NCBI RefSeq assembly: GCF_027887165.1
Contig: NC_077227.1
Location: 348,097,707 to 348,161,706, forward strand
From: Monodelphis domestica
Lineage: Eukaryota; Chordata; Mammalia; Didelphimorphia; Didelphidae
DNA: 64,000 nucleotides
Direction of reading: 5' to 3'
The notes beneath the pieces were generated by a model. It had not been told where the DNA came from. It did not search any database and worked only from the letters and a program-made list of their open reading frames with translations. Of the stretch, positions 1-11,025 are shown piece after piece (position 1 is the first letter of the stretch; every line of letters starts with the position of its first letter). Made by a program: the position numbers and the translations under genes.

Positions 1-165
1 TAATATGGGAAAATATTTTACATGATTGCACATGTAAAATCTATATGAGATTACTTACCATCTCAAGGTGGGATGGAAGGGGGGAGGAAAAGAATTTGAG
101 ACTCAATGTTCTTTTTAAAATGTTGGAAATAAATTTTTACATGTAATTGGAGAAAAAATTAAACT
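1..165 (+). mobile_element. Dispersed repeat 3' end (unassigned family, copy 1)
   Basis: Shares an ordered set of blocks with copies at 4310, 29870 and 58588: a 'cttaccatct' block, a GGGAGG-rich stretch, 'ttttacatgtaat' and an A-rich end. This layout is the 3' end of a retroelement common in marsupials, perhaps an L1/HAL1-type tail. The window edge cuts its 5' side. Confidence 0.55.
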
Positions 166-699
166 AAAGTTCAAAATGTATGATGAAGGATAATAACAGC
201 ACAATAAATGCTTATTGGAATAGGCTGGATTTCAAGACATAGCAATTATATATAATACAACAGTCTAATGTTATAGAAAAGGAAACTGAGACCTCAAGAA
301 GACTTTATCAAAGTTACATCATCAATGTTGGTATAGTACTACAATAATTTACAAAGTTCCTTCCTCAAAACAGACCTGAAAGGTACGAGAAACAAATATT
401 TTTGCTCCCAGTTTGCATGTGAGGGAACAAAGAGGTCAAATGACTTGTCTATGACCCCATAACTAGTAAATACGGTAAGTGTTAAAGTCAGATCTCAAAC
501 ACCATTCTCTTGACTCTGTGTCCAGGACTCTTCCAACCATAACATATTTTGTGTGGTAGTAAAATGATGTGACTTGTGAAAGTAATTTGTAAACTGTGAA
601 GGACTATGTGAATATAAGCTATTAATATATCAGGCACTTGGAGTGAAAACAGCAATCAAACATCTTTCTATCTCATACTGAAATTTGATATATCCTTCT
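166..699. other. No recognised feature
   Basis: Moderately AT-rich DNA. A weak MIR-like trace may lie around 410-520 (reverse orientation, 'aggtcaaatgactt' then 'agatctcaaac'). No coding frame or RNA gene is seen. Confidence 0.4.
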
Positions 700-905
700 T
701 CTTTCTGTTTTGTCTGACCGTTTTTGACCCCATGGACCATAGCAATCTGTGATCTTTTCTTTTCTTAAAAAAAAAAAAAACTCAGTTGCCTAAATTTTAT
801 CAGGAGATAATTGACTTGCTCAAAGACACACAGTTAAGAAGTATCCCAGACCAGATTTGATTCCAGGTCCTCCTGGCTCCAAGCCTGATGCTCCATCCAC
901 TATGC
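700..905 (-). mobile_element. RTE-tailed SINE, reverse orientation, diverged
   Basis: Read on the minus strand it has the SINE head ('caggaggacctggaatca'), the tRNA-like/CORE body and an end resembling the RTE 3' tail near 'gaccccatggacc'. An A-rich run at 767-780 interrupts the body. Confidence 0.5.
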
Positions 906-1096
906 TACTTCTCTGCCCCATGGAATTTTCTTGGCAAGGATACTGGAGTGGTTTGCCATTTTCTTCTACAGTGGATCCTTTTGTCAGGCAATCAAGGTCA
1001 CATAGCTAGGGAGTATCTGAGACTGTATTTAAACTTACATCTTCCTGACTCTGTGCCCCAGTACTCTTAACCACTGAACTACAGCTGCCTCTTCTT
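906..1096 (-). mobile_element. RTE-tailed SINE, reverse orientation
   Basis: The minus strand reads from 'gaggcagctgtagttcag' (1094 downward) through 'gtcaggaagat' and 'ctagctatgtgacctt' to 'ccagtatccttgccaagaaa'. The last block is the tail diagnostic of marsupial RTE-mobilised SINEs. It abuts another copy in the same orientation. Confidence 0.75.
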
Positions 1097-1294
1097 CCTG
1101 GCCTTTACTGATTTATCATCCTTATACCTAAAGGGAAAGAATGTTGAGACCAAAACAAACGAACAAACAAAACAATATAAAAACACTAGACTATAAGTTG
1201 CAAAGCCCGAGTTTTGTTCTAAGCTCTAACTAGTAGCCTTCTGAGATTGGGCACATCATGGCATATCTCTGAGTCAAAGATTCCTGGGAGACAC
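1097..1294. other. No recognised feature
   Basis: Short spacer with a CAAAA-rich stretch near 1155-1185. Confidence 0.4.
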
Positions 1295-1458
1295 AGTGTG
1301 GAATAGGAGAATGACTGTATTTGGCAGCTAGAGGAACTGGATTCAAATCTGGGTGACTTGTACGATCTTGAACTTCAGTTTTCTTCTCATAAAAAGAGCA
1401 AGTTGGACCAGATGACCTCTGAGTTTCCTTCCAGCTCGAAGTCTAGAATCCTATGAAA
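1295..1458 (+). mobile_element. MIR-type SINE
   Basis: Core blocks in order: 'ggattcaaatctggg', 'gacttgtacgatcttg', 'ttggaccagatgacctctga' and 'ttccttccagctc'. This is the MIR/THER1 arrangement in an old, diverged copy. Confidence 0.7.
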
Positions 1459-2653
1459 ATGTCTGATGCTGTCTTCCCTATTGTTCTTGCAGAGCTACTG
1501 TGGGAAAACAATAAAATAAATGATAAACATGCTTAAAAGGCCAAAAATTGCTATATGAGAAAAAGACATTAAATCTTAATATCTATGGGCACCAGTTTTT
1601 TTTTTTACCTTCTTGACCTTAGAATATCCATTACCTCAAAGACAACTCTCTAGTAGGAATTAGTTAAGGTCAATGGATCACCACTGATTTTTTCTTTGAT
1701 GCCTTGATAAAATCATGATCTCATTGATTCAGACGCGTCAATTCCTGACTTTTCATCTTATGTGTCTTTTGTCCCTGTCCTCCAATAAACATGCCACCCG
1801 GGGGCCTGTTCTTTATGCTAGGGGTCTCCCTCTCATTCTCTTGATACTATGTGGACACCAATAGAGCACGCAGGCTATCCATCATTTATCCCTCATTCTC
1901 ACTACATTACTGGCCAAGTCACACATTTTTTATGACATCCTTTATGCCTCTTCTCCTGCCCAATTTTTAATTTATAATGTGCTTCAGCCAGTAAATAAAA
2001 ATCATCATTCAGCAAAACATTTCTGATATGTTCATTTGCATCTAATATAAGCTGAGGCCCTGTTTGGTTGGACATTTGCTTTAAAAAAGGTAGGGTGCCC
2101 AGTCTTCCCAGATCTTACTATCCAAAAATGAGATGACAGAGATGAGGCAAATCTACAAGGTAATTTGAAAAAGATAACATTGGAGGTTGACAGTTCTGCA
2201 CATATGGATGGATTATATACACCATGGCTGGTTGGAGCATTTCTGGCTCTAGAGCAGAACTGATGCTTATTACAAAAGTGTGAAATTGCTGCCCAAACGT
2301 GTCATTTTGCCCCTGCATCTTCATACCAAATGCTCTGCTTCTGATTAGAACAGAAATAAGCAGAAATGTACTGCTCATCTCCTTCATTATAGGAGATATA
2401 TATATTTGGGCCATCATTAAAAGTGTTTTTTTTTCCTTTTGGTACATTCAGTTACCTCATTTTGCTGTTTGTTTCAAATTTGCTGATGATTATGAAAGCT
2501 TTTCAGTTTTTTGTTGGAAATTATATTTGTTGAGTCTTTTCCTCATTGTACTCTATTCTATGATTTAATGTAGTTTTAATGTATTTAAATATTTATATTT
2601 ATATACCTGTAACCAAATCATTTGAAAGCTTGATCAATTTTTAACAAAGTTGA
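1459..2653. other. Unrecognised stretch
   Basis: About 1.2 kb without a repeat I can name. Overlapping frames on both strands at 2118-2568 (about 90-110 codons) are rich in Phe, Ile and Leu and show no domain, so I read them as chance frames in AT-rich DNA. Confidence 0.4.
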
Positions 2654-2712
2654 CATATATATATATATATATATATATAGATAGATAGATAGATAGATAG
2701 ATATCTATATCT
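2654..2712. repeat. (AT)n-(GATA)n compound microsatellite
   Basis: An AT dinucleotide run is followed by about six GATA units and an imperfect mirror 'atatctatatc'. It is directly visible and likely length-polymorphic. Confidence 0.95.
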
Positions 2713-3294
2713 TTTTGTCATCTGTTGGATTTTTGGTGGTGGATTTTTTATTTTGTTTTGTTAAGTCTTGGGATTTTTTTTTTTGACAGCCCCTATCCTA
2801 AAGATGTGTCCTCATCTCTGAAGAGCTCAATTCTGTGTCTGTGTGGGTATATGGAGAAAAAATATCTCTGGATGAATTTACTTATCAGAGACAGTCAAAA
2901 TGATATATGTTATTCTGCAGAATTTGATTGTTGAGGGAAACATCCATTAGGAATATTGCTTCCTCCAGATAGGATTTGACTAAAATCTTAAAAGAAGGAG
3001 GGCTTTCTCGCAAAGCTTTTGACACAATGACCAAATTTTAAGTACATGCCTCTGACGTTCATCTTGGTTTAAGGGGGCAAGAGTTCAAGCTTTCATAAAA
3101 CTAGCCAGAGGAATTCTGGGAAATTATTAGTCTGAGCAGGGATAACTGAGGGTCAACTTCCCATTCTGTCCATAATCTAAGAAGCAAAAGGAGCCACTAT
3201 TACATGCCCTAAAGGTTTCCTTGACTTTTCAGAAACATGTATGTTTATGCCCTGCAGGAATCTGAGAATCAAAGAGAGAATCAAAGAAGAGGCA
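2713..3294. other. No recognised feature
   Basis: T-rich at 2725-2790, otherwise ordinary sequence. A 69-codon frame at 2725-2934 has no recognisable domain. Confidence 0.4.
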
Positions 3295-3550
3295 GAATAG
3301 AATAATAACTCACAATCACCTGGCTCTTTAAGTTTTACAAAGCAGTTTCTGAATAACAGCCTTAGGAAGGAGATAGAGGGACTTGTGTGATCCTCACAAA
3401 ATTATTATTATCCTCCTAGTTTTTTAGATAAGGGAGCTAAAACTCACAGAGCTAAAACATCTTGCCCCAAATCTCACATTCAGTTAAGTGCCTAAAGCTA
3501 GGATTCAAACCCAGGTCTCCTGATTCCAAGTCAGGGTTCTTCCCACCCTT
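3295..3550 (-). mobile_element. MIR-type SINE, reverse orientation
   Basis: The plus strand shows 'tcctcacaaaattatt', a degenerate 'gagctaaaactcacagagc' and 'ggattcaaacccaggtct', then 'tgattccaagtc'. This is the reverse of the MIR/THER1 body. Confidence 0.7.
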
Positions 3551-3780
3551 AACATTCTAGAACAAACCCAACTTCATGAGAGCTCCTTTACCTAGATTCA
3601 TGGGCTATTTCCTGCTGATAGGTCAATTGTATCATCTCTTTCATACTATTTCCTCATGAGTCAAATAGAGATAATAATATCTACTGTGTACATTTATATC
3701 TCAAAAATTATTATGAAGATTTACAATAAAAGAATAAATAAGAATAAATAACAGTGAAAGCATCCTGGGAAACAAAAATA
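3551..3780 (+). repeat. Possible MIR 3' fragment and AT-rich spacer
   Basis: At 3652-3735, 'tgagtcaaatagagataataat' followed by an attatgaagat block resembles the 3' half of a MIR/CORE-SINE. Flanking bases are unassigned. Confidence 0.35.
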
Positions 3781-4045
3781 TTTATAGGTGGCACAATTGA
3801 AAGAGCATTGGACCTGGAGTCAGGAAGACCTGAGTTCAAATTCCACCTCAGATACTTATTAACTGTGTTTGACCCTGGGCAAGTGACTTAACCTCTCTCT
3901 GCCTCAATTTCCTCATGTAAAATGAGCATAATAAAAGCAACTACCTCCCAGGTTGTTGTGAGGATCAAATGAAATAATATTTGTCAAGCATGTAGCACAG
4001 TGCCTGGTCCATAGTAGATATCATCTAAATGCTGGCTACCATCAT
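3781..4045 (+). mobile_element. Near full-length CORE-SINE (Mar1/SINE1-like)
   Basis: The copy runs from a degenerate 'ggtggcacaattgaaag' head through 'ggagtcaggaagacctga', 'gaccctgggcaagtgact' and 'cctcaatttcctcatg' to an L2-like tail ('gcacagtgcctggtccata'). Length of about 265 bp fits a complete tRNA-derived CORE-SINE that uses L2 machinery. Confidence 0.85.
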
Positions 4046-4309
4046 TGATTTATTAAATGAATTGATAATTATAAAGGACAACGTCATGCCTGTAAAATAA
4101 TAAATGCTCGTTATGATAACTCATATTACAAGTAAGCAGAATAAGGGCTTTGTTCTTATGCTACCAGCAAAGGATATCTGCCTCTTCACCATTTCTAAAG
4201 TGTTTCTGGTGCCATCTTGAGATTTTTTGAAACTTCAAGACAGTTTTTGCATGGTCAGGTAGCAGTTATCTGTGAACAGAAAGACAATTGAAATAGTGAA
4301 AGACATTAA
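4046..4309. other. No recognised feature
   Basis: AT-rich spacer between two retroelement copies. Confidence 0.4.
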
Positions 4310-4545
4310 TTTATGATTTTATTTGGGAGGTTTTGGTTTTATGTGAATATTCGCTTATAACAATGACCAATGTGAAGTATGTTTACATGATAATACATGT
4401 ATTACCCTGATCAAACTGCTTACCATCTCTGAGAGGGGAGAGGGAAAGGAGAGGAGACAATTTGAATCTAATATTTGGGAAACATACGCTAAAAATTGTT
4501 ATTACATATAATTGGGAAAATAAAATATCTTTAAAAAAAGATATA
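4310..4545 (+). mobile_element. Dispersed repeat 3' end (unassigned family, copy 2)
   Basis: Blocks: a T/G-rich start, 'catgataatacatgta', 'actgcttaccatctctga', a GGGAGAGG-rich stretch, 'ttacatataattggg' and an A-rich end. Same order and orientation as the copy at position 1, with a longer 5' part. Confidence 0.6.
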
Positions 4546-4927
4546 ACAAAAAAAAAGAAAGAGTGAATGAAAAGGGATTTCCGTGATTATCCTTAGTCTC
4601 AGAATACCCAGAGCTCATGCGGGTGAGGGGGCATTCTACTCTCCAGGTATGAAAGGTTGAACTAAATGTATTCATCCTAACCCAGCTATAAGTAAAAGCT
4701 AGACACCTTCCTTTGAAAGGGACGAATCCAGAATTCTTAGAGCTTTCTAGAAAGTTCCTTTTGTATAAGGATACAGTCTGAGGCTGGCTCAAATGGCCTC
4801 ATTTTAAAGTATAGGAATATTCACCTAAAGAAGCTAAGAATCTAAAATAGAGCTATAAAAGAGTGAACAAAGATGACAGTGCTCCAATAGATGATGGCTC
4901 TACCTCACATAGCAGCAACAGAGGGTC
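4546..4927. other. No recognised feature
   Basis: The minus-strand frame at 4502-4792 overlaps the A-rich end of the preceding repeat and has no domain. I see nothing else. Confidence 0.4.
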
Positions 4928-5033
4928 AAGCTTCCCACTCTTTTTTTTATTGAAAAATTTTATTTAATTAATTTAGAATTCCAGTTCACATGGAATTCCT
5001 ACGGTTCAGTATTCCTTTGAAGCTTCCCACTCT
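4928..5033 (-). mobile_element. Short internally deleted L1 insertion with target-site duplication
   Basis: An insert of about 78 bp (4942-5019) is flanked by a perfect 14-bp direct repeat, 'aagcttcccactct', at 4928-4941 and 5020-5033. The insert begins with T8, so its poly(A) is on the minus strand. It carries an L1 3'-terminal block ('ttatttaattaattt') joined directly to 'ccagttcacatggaattcc', a block that lies about 400 bp further inside the L1 copy at 37625-38942. The order and orientation agree with an internal deletion. Confidence 0.8.
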
Positions 5034-5410
5034 TGATGGCAACAGAGGCAGGACTGAGTTGAGAGGTCATGGAGTTCCTGAACTATGACGAGGAGTTGGA
5101 GGAGGTGGAATTTTATGGCCAGACCTCAGAAAGAAGTTTTTAGTTATGGCACAAGACCAGCAACTGAAACCCTTCCCTACCTTGGAATATGAATTTTCCA
5201 AAGTGTTGTTCCCCTGCCCTGTACATATGGCCACAGTTCCCCATGGGCTCTTTTGTGGTGGGGTGGAGTCAAGAACAAATTTTTTGTTTGACTTTTTCTT
5301 CTTTATATGTTTTCCTATTCTGTCTTGATTGAATTCTTGACTTTGATTTATGGCTCCTGCCTCCTCCCTTGGTAGAGAATGCACTAAATAGGGATTAGTC
5401 TACCATTCCC
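5034..5410. other. No recognised feature
   Basis: Short frames on both strands at 5067-5384 lack domains. No repeat family was recognised. Confidence 0.4.
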
Positions 5411-5618
5411 CCTGCATTTAATCAACAAACATTTATGAAATGCCTATGTGCACCAGGTACTCCATTATACAACGACAAACATGATATATAAATATGATCT
5501 ATATATACTTTTTTTTTTCAAATAGGTGATTCAGTGGGAGGAGGAAATCATTAGCAGGTGGGGTGGGGTAGATTTGGAAAGGCTTCATGTAGACGGTGGA
5601 ACTTCACATTTGGGCATA
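5411..5618 (-). mobile_element. L2 LINE 3' end fragment, reverse orientation
   Basis: 'caacaaacatttatgaaat' and 'gcctatgtgcaccaggtac' are the reverse of the L2 3' terminus. Further on, 'ggaaaggcttcatgtaga' fits the next L2 block. Internal sequence is degraded. Confidence 0.65.
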
Positions 5619-5619
5619 G

Positions 5620-5808
5620 TCTAGAGCCAGCCTCAGACACTTACTATCTGTGTGACTAAACTGTTTGCCTCACTTTCCTCATCTGTAAAATGAGCCAGCA
5701 AAGGAAATGAGAAACCATTCCAATATCTTTGCCAAGAAAACCTCAAGTGGAGTCATGAAGGATAGGTAGGATAGGTAGGATACAATTGAAATGACTGAAC
5801 AACCACAA
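5620..5808 (+). mobile_element. RTE-tailed SINE, 5' truncated
   Basis: Body 'cagcctcagacacttact' and 'cctcatctgtaaaatgagcc', then tail 'atctttgccaagaaaac' and 'gaaatgactgaacaacca'. A short (GGATAGGTA)n expansion at 5758-5782 interrupts the tail. Confidence 0.8.
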
Positions 5809-6795
5809 ATGCATCTTTATAAGCAAGGGTGAGGATCCGAGCAGTTGCCTGATCCTACAGCTGAGGGAGATACCATACAGATGTTGAGTGATGTTTTCTG
5901 CAGATGTGAAGTTTTTGCACTTTCTCTCCAAAGTCTTTTAAAGAGCAGACTCACAGCTGATTCTGGAAATCAAACGTCATCTGTTTGTGCTCATAATAAG
6001 CTGGTTGCTTATTATCACTGTTTAATATTTTCTTTAAGAATTTCTCAAGCACTTTACATGGTCTTTGACAAACGTTTGACAATTCTGCCTAATAGTCATT
6101 TACACATTCTTTCAACATGATTGCTGCTCAGCCTGTCTGATTCTCTCATGCTCTAGGAGCTTTTTCCATCGTATTTCCAAGATGAATTTGCATGATGCCA
6201 CCTCAGTCACATGGGAGTAATTGTCTTATTTTACTAACGTCCTAACTTTTTATGACTAATGAACACAATTTCTTGCCCAGAAAATAGGTTTCAAGTTCTG
6301 TTTCTACTTGTAAAAGGAGCACTTTCAGAAGCAGCTCTGGTGAATAAATGATGTTGTTACATTCATTGCCTTTGGTGAATTAGCATCCATTCTAGACATC
6401 TTCTCTAAATTCTCCCATGATGAATGACTCCTTCTGAGCTAGATTTGACTTTCTGAATGGGAATTTTCTATTCCTTTCCCTGAAAAGAACCAATCACCAA
6501 AGCTTTATTTGCCTGCCTTTCCCCAAGTAACACTGGTAACTAGCAAAATTAAGTAAAGTTTAGAGCTGTTGTTTGCTTGGTGACTACAAAGGAAAACAAG
6601 AACAAGATGTATTCAAGCACAGCATACAGAAATTTGCTTCTCCCTGTAGATATGCCCATGAAACGTAGCTGTGTGGGCATGTGTATATCAATTAGCAGCT
6701 ACGATTTCTGTGGCACAAGGACCTGCTGGTAAGTAATGCTTCTTCACTGATGTAAGGAGCAACCAGCTCTTCCCTTTCCAATCTTAGGGAGTTGC
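5809..6795. other. Unrecognised, apparently single-copy stretch
   Basis: Nearly 1 kb with no repeat signature I recognise. The 91-codon frame at 5845-6120 starts in ordinary sequence and shows no domain. No RNA gene is visible. Confidence 0.4.
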
Positions 6796-6896
6796 CTGGA
6801 ACATTGAGGATTTGTCACACAGCCACTATGAGTCAGAAGCTGAACTTGAACTCAGATCTTCCTAAGTCCAAGGTTATCTCCCTAAAGACTGTACTT
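6796..6896 (-). mobile_element. MIR/CORE-SINE fragment, reverse orientation
   Basis: 'gtcacacagccactatgag' then 'cttgaactcagatcttcct' are reverse CORE-SINE blocks. The copy is partial. Confidence 0.5.
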
Positions 6897-6904
6897 TGGC
6901 TTGT

Positions 6905-7560
6905 GTGTAGGTTGAAAGCATGCTGAAGTTCAGTGGTTAAGAGCACTGGGTCTAGATTGAGGAAAGCCTGAGTTGAAATCCAGCCTCAGACACTTTCTAG
7001 CTGTGGGCAAGTCACTTAACCTCTCTATTCCTGGAAGGCAACTAGTTGACTCAGTGAATAGAATGTTGGGCCTGGAGTCAGGAAGACCCAAGTTCAAATC
7101 CGACCTCAGATACTTCTTAGTGGTATGACCCTGTGCGAGACACTTAAACTTTTTATGACTAAGAGGCAGCTAGATGGCTCAGGAGTTAGGAACATTGAGT
7201 CTAGAGTCAGGAAGACCCGAATTCAAATCCAGCCTCATACATTTTCTAGCTATCTAACCTTGGACAAGTCACTTAACTCTGTATGCCTAAGAGGCACCTA
7301 GGTGGCTCAGAGGATAGAATGCTGGGCTTGGAGTCAAGAAAGCTTGAGTTCAAATCTGGCTTCAAGCACTTCCGGAGCTGTGTGACCCTGGTTGAGTCAC
7401 TTAACCTCTGATTGCCTAACAAAAGGATCCACTGGATCTGCTAAAGAAGGAAATAGAAAATCACTACATTTTCCTTGCCAAGAAAATTCCAAGCAAAACT
7501 AAGGTTCATGGGGTCACAAAGAGTCAGACTCAAATGAATGACTGAACGACAGTGTGTATG
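6905..7560 (+). repeat. Tandem array of four SINE head modules ending in one RTE tail
   Basis: Four head-to-tail modules start near 6905, 7033, 7161 and 7289. Each holds the head, the 'gagtcaggaagacc'-type core and 'gtcacttaac...gcct'. Modules 2, 3 and 4 are exactly 128 bp apart, with no poly(A) between them. Only the fourth continues into an RTE-type tail ('ccttgccaagaaaattcc', 'gaatgactgaacgac', ending near 7555). Exact spacing without A-tracts suggests local tandem duplication, or template switching before insertion, rather than four independent insertions. Confidence 0.8.
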
Positions 7561-8085
7561 TGTGTGGGGCAGCTGTATGGGCTTGTATATGTTTGGGGGG
7601 GATGAGTGTGGAGGTGCAGGGGTGACAATTTGACATAAATTGAGAGCAGATGGAGCTCAGAGTTAGGCTGCCATTGACCCACACAGGTTATCTAACCTTA
7701 GACAAGCAGAGATCTCTCTCTAAGCAGCAGGTCCTAATGAATAGAGTGATTAACTTAGAACAGGGGACACTGGGATGCAGATTTTGTCTTTTGATGGAGT
7801 AGCTGGCCTTAAACGTGATCCTGAGGGAATCACTTAAGGTCTTTACGCATCAAGCATCTCCCTCATTTTTGTCTTCTAAGTCATAGAAGGGTTGTGATCT
7901 GGGGTCATGGATGACTACACACAAACATATACACATATATGAAGTGTCTCAAAGGTGTTTTTAGTGCTCTTTTAAGTTATTAAAGTGGCTATTTCATTGA
8001 ATAACCATTAAGCTTTAAACTGCTCTAAGACTTTTGGGGCCCCTTATATATGTATATACAATGTCATATTGTGGGTGTGTGTGTG
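7561..8085. other. Unrecognised, with short GT-rich patches
   Basis: GT-rich runs at 7552-7612 and 8070-8092. The rest shows no named repeat or coding frame. Confidence 0.4.
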
Positions 8086-8320
8086 TACATGTGAGAAAAG
8101 ATTTGGCATAGTGGATAGAAAATGGGCCATGTCAGAAAGACTTGGGTTCAAATCTTGCCTCTGACAAATTTTGATTGTCTGTCTCTAGGAAAGTCACTTT
8201 AGTTTTTTTGGTCCACAAACAATTCTCTAAGTCTAGTTGTTGAAGAATAGTTGCAGATATGCATTGGTAGAGTTTTTCCATTGAGTCTCTTCAAATCAGT
8301 TAAATCACAAGTGTAAACAA
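8086..8320 (+). mobile_element. tRNA-derived SINE, variant 3' end
   Basis: Head 'ggcatagtggatagaaaat' and core 'cttgggttcaaatcttgcct' are followed by a 3' half with 'tctctaagtctagttg' and 'gcattggtagag'. A related 3' half occurs at 47590-47765, so this is a distinct subfamily from the RTE-tailed SINEs. Confidence 0.65.
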
Positions 8321-8376
8321 ATATGTATATGTGTAAATGCATATATACATATATATGTATATATATATGCACATGT
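8318..8376. repeat. AT/TG-rich microsatellite
   Basis: Alternating 'atatgtatat' and 'atatatacat' units. Directly visible and imperfect. Confidence 0.85.
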
Positions 8377-8381
8377 TTTGT

Positions 8382-8628
8382 TCGGTAGTTTTTCAGTCAT
8401 ATCCAACTCTTCATAATGCCATTTGGGATTTTCTTGGCAAAGATATTGGAGCAATTTGTCATTTCCTTCTCCAGGTCATTTGACAGATGAGGAAACTAAG
8501 GCAAACAAGGTTAAGTGATTTTCCTAGGATCATATAGCTAGTAAGTGTTTAAGGCTGTAATTATACTCAGAAAGATGAGTTTTCTTGACTCCAGGCCTGG
8601 CACTGTCTCCATTGCACCACTTATTTGT
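8382..8628 (-). mobile_element. RTE-tailed SINE, reverse orientation, near full length
   Basis: Starts with the reversed tail ('tttttcagtcatatccaac', 'gggattttcttggcaaag'), continues through 'gatgaggaaactaaggc' and 'cttgactccaggcctggc', and ends at the reversed head near 8628. Confidence 0.8.
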
Positions 8629-8924
8629 ACCCGTACACGTGCATATATATACTGCCCTCTACCAAAGTCCTCCTCCAGTGTCTTGTGTGGTATGGAAGAG
8701 ATGCTGGCTTCTCAAAGGCTTTGCCAGTGGAATGAGATCAGTCAAGGGTCCTGTGAAGTTGGAGAGGCTTCCAGTTCAAGCAGGTAATGAGTTACATGTC
8801 TGTTTTCTGTGAATCATACTCATACATGCAGTCATAACTCAGTACGGTGAGGCTGCCCACTAGAAAGCTAGACATCTGGTGATCAGTTTTGTCAGTCAGA
8901 GCAACTAGGACAGTTAACAGCTAA
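8629..8924. other. No recognised feature
   Basis: Overlapping 75-80 codon frames at 8545-8812 start inside the preceding SINE and show no domain. Confidence 0.4.
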
Positions 8925-9005
8925 GAAGCATAGTAGATAGAACACAAGACCTAGAGTCAGGAAGATCTGAGTTTGAATCCAACCTCAGATATTTACTAAC
9001 TACTT
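8925..9005 (+). mobile_element. SINE head fragment
   Basis: 'gaagcatagtagatagaac' and 'gagtcaggaagatctgag', then 'tcagatatttactaactac'. Truncated at the 3' side. Confidence 0.65.
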
Positions 9006-10235
9006 CTTTGAGATCCTTTCCAGGTCTGAGAGATGAGGACTCAAATTGTATGAAAACTGTTTTCTACCCATCCCCTACTCATGTCCCTCCCATCCCCCCA
9101 ACACCAACTCTTCCCTACGTTGTGCCCACACTCTTGAACACTGGTTCCCAGATTGGGAAGGAGAATATTCAGGGAAGAAACAAATGAGTAAGAGGCTTAG
9201 AGGCAAGGGTGTGTTGGGAAATGTTTAACAACAAGTTCTTAGAAAATTCAAGACATAATTTTAAGTTTAATCTGTATTACCATTTTTTTTGCCAAAACCT
9301 TTTAAAGCCTAGTCAGTCAACAATAAACTAAGTTCTGATTTGTAGTTTGCAGATTTCTGAGATGTAAATGTTCATACAGGGCTCCAGTACAGCCCTGCTT
9401 CGGAGGGAAGGTGAAAGAGGCATCTTGTATCAATCTACAGCAGCTCAAGGGTGGAAAAATGGGATTGAGACTACGCCAGAAAGAAACATAGCACAGTTGT
9501 CCTTATCTTCCTTCTTGGGCTTCCTATCTGCCCTTCCTTCACTTCTTTCTTTTCTTTGCCCAACATATGTACATATCACAAGCTGAAAGCAAAAGGACCG
9601 GGCAAAGTAGTCTCTGAGCAAACATGTTCATGGCACATTCAGGATTTAGTGAGCAAGGCAACACTGAGAGCCTGAGAGAGAACAGGAGAGAAAATCATTA
9701 ACCTTGATGGGTTTTTTAAAAGCAAAAAGAGGAATTTACAGAGTGGGTGGGAGATGGGGAGACTTACAGGGGTCACTACTGACATAAGTAACAGGAAATC
9801 CCCCAATCCCCACAAGTCCTCCAAGGGTCCCCGTCTTCTAGGGCTCCTGTCCTCCATGACTTTTGGGTGATCTGATCCCTGTAGAATATTACATGAATTA
9901 CTTTGATATGAAATACATTATAAAATAGATTCACATATCGAGGATTAACATAGTAACTCACTTATGATCAAAATGGTAATACTCAAGATTATAACTCAGA
10001 TACTATCGTGGGACTACCTTCTTAATCTGGTTACATACACAGACTCTTGCCTTGGACTGTATTCTTACTACAAATCACATAGTTACAAGGTATCAAACTA
10101 AAGGGATTCTTAAGCTAATAAAAATAAGGAGCTGCTTAATGAAATTGTCTTCTTACAAAGTACTTGTTATACTGAAAACAAAACGCTAAATAAACAAATG
10201 TAAACCATCAATCCTTGCTGATTTTATTTGATAAA
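9006..10235. other. Unrecognised stretch
   Basis: About 1.2 kb without a repeat I can name. Small frames at 9046, 9368 and 9639-9961 have no domain and no splice context. Confidence 0.4.
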
Positions 10236-10345
10236 CCCTTTGGTTCATAAGAAGACCTGCAGACTGGGAATCCAGGTATCTGAGCTTTTGAGCCAATTTT
10301 CTTACTGTCTGTATAAACTTGGACAAATCACTTATCTTCCCTGGA
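10236..10345 (+). mobile_element. MIR-type SINE fragment
   Basis: 'gactgggaatccaggtat' followed by 'aacttggacaaatcactta' and 'cttccctggacct' match the MIR core order. Confidence 0.5.
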
Positions 10346-10679
10346 CCTACTGCAGATATAGTTTACCTTTATTTTAGCAAGATTTTTAGTGAAATATCTC
10401 ATATTGTTCTCCTGAAAAACAAAAGGAGACATATAATCCAGAGAATAATATAACCAGAAGGATCCATAAATGGTTAAAAAGCTAGATTCAGAGATTAGTC
10501 ATTAATGGTTCTATAGCCCCAATGATCTATGCTTGACCCTCTGCTATTTAACATTTTTATTCATATAGATGGCATGTTCATAAGATTTACAGTTGAAATA
10601 AAGCTAGAAAGGTTAGTTAAAACATTAGAGGATCAAATTAGAATAAAAATTAAAAAAAAAAAACCTTGTCAGGCTAGAG

Positions 10680-10890
10680 CACTGATGATGAAACTTTTAG
10701 AGGGGCAGGTGATATGAGAAATGTTCTCACGCACCTGTGGAGACGGGGTGGGCAGCAGCCTGCCCTGCATCCCTCTGGCTTTCTAGTAAAAAATTCTGGT
10801 GAACGCTGTACTGGGGCAATGGCACATGAGCCCACAGAGAGGGTTCTGAGTGCCTCCTCTAGCACACGTGCCATAGGTTTGCCACCATGG
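10680..10890 (+). mobile_element. hAT-type nonautonomous DNA transposon
   Basis: A 211-bp element lies between 8-bp duplications 'ggctagag' (10672-10679) and 'ggttagag' (10891-10898, one mismatch), the size expected for hAT. Its ends are roughly inverted ('cactgatgatgaaact' against the complement of 'taggtttgccaccatgg'). It is more GC-rich than its surroundings. There is no transposase. It sits inside the CR1/L3 copy, so it is younger than that LINE. Confidence 0.75.
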
Positions 10891-11025
10891 GGTTAGAGTG
10901 TTAGATAGAATTGAGTAGGATGAAATTTAATAAGGATTTACATTTGGGTTCAAAAAATCAATTTGACAAAAACAGGATGAATGAAAGTTAGAGACGTCAA
11001 AAAAAAATACCAGGAAGCAGTTTTC

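Noticed and set aside
2118..2568. Opposed overlapping frames (109 and 89 codons)
   Set aside because: Mutually exclusive frames in AT-rich DNA without domains.
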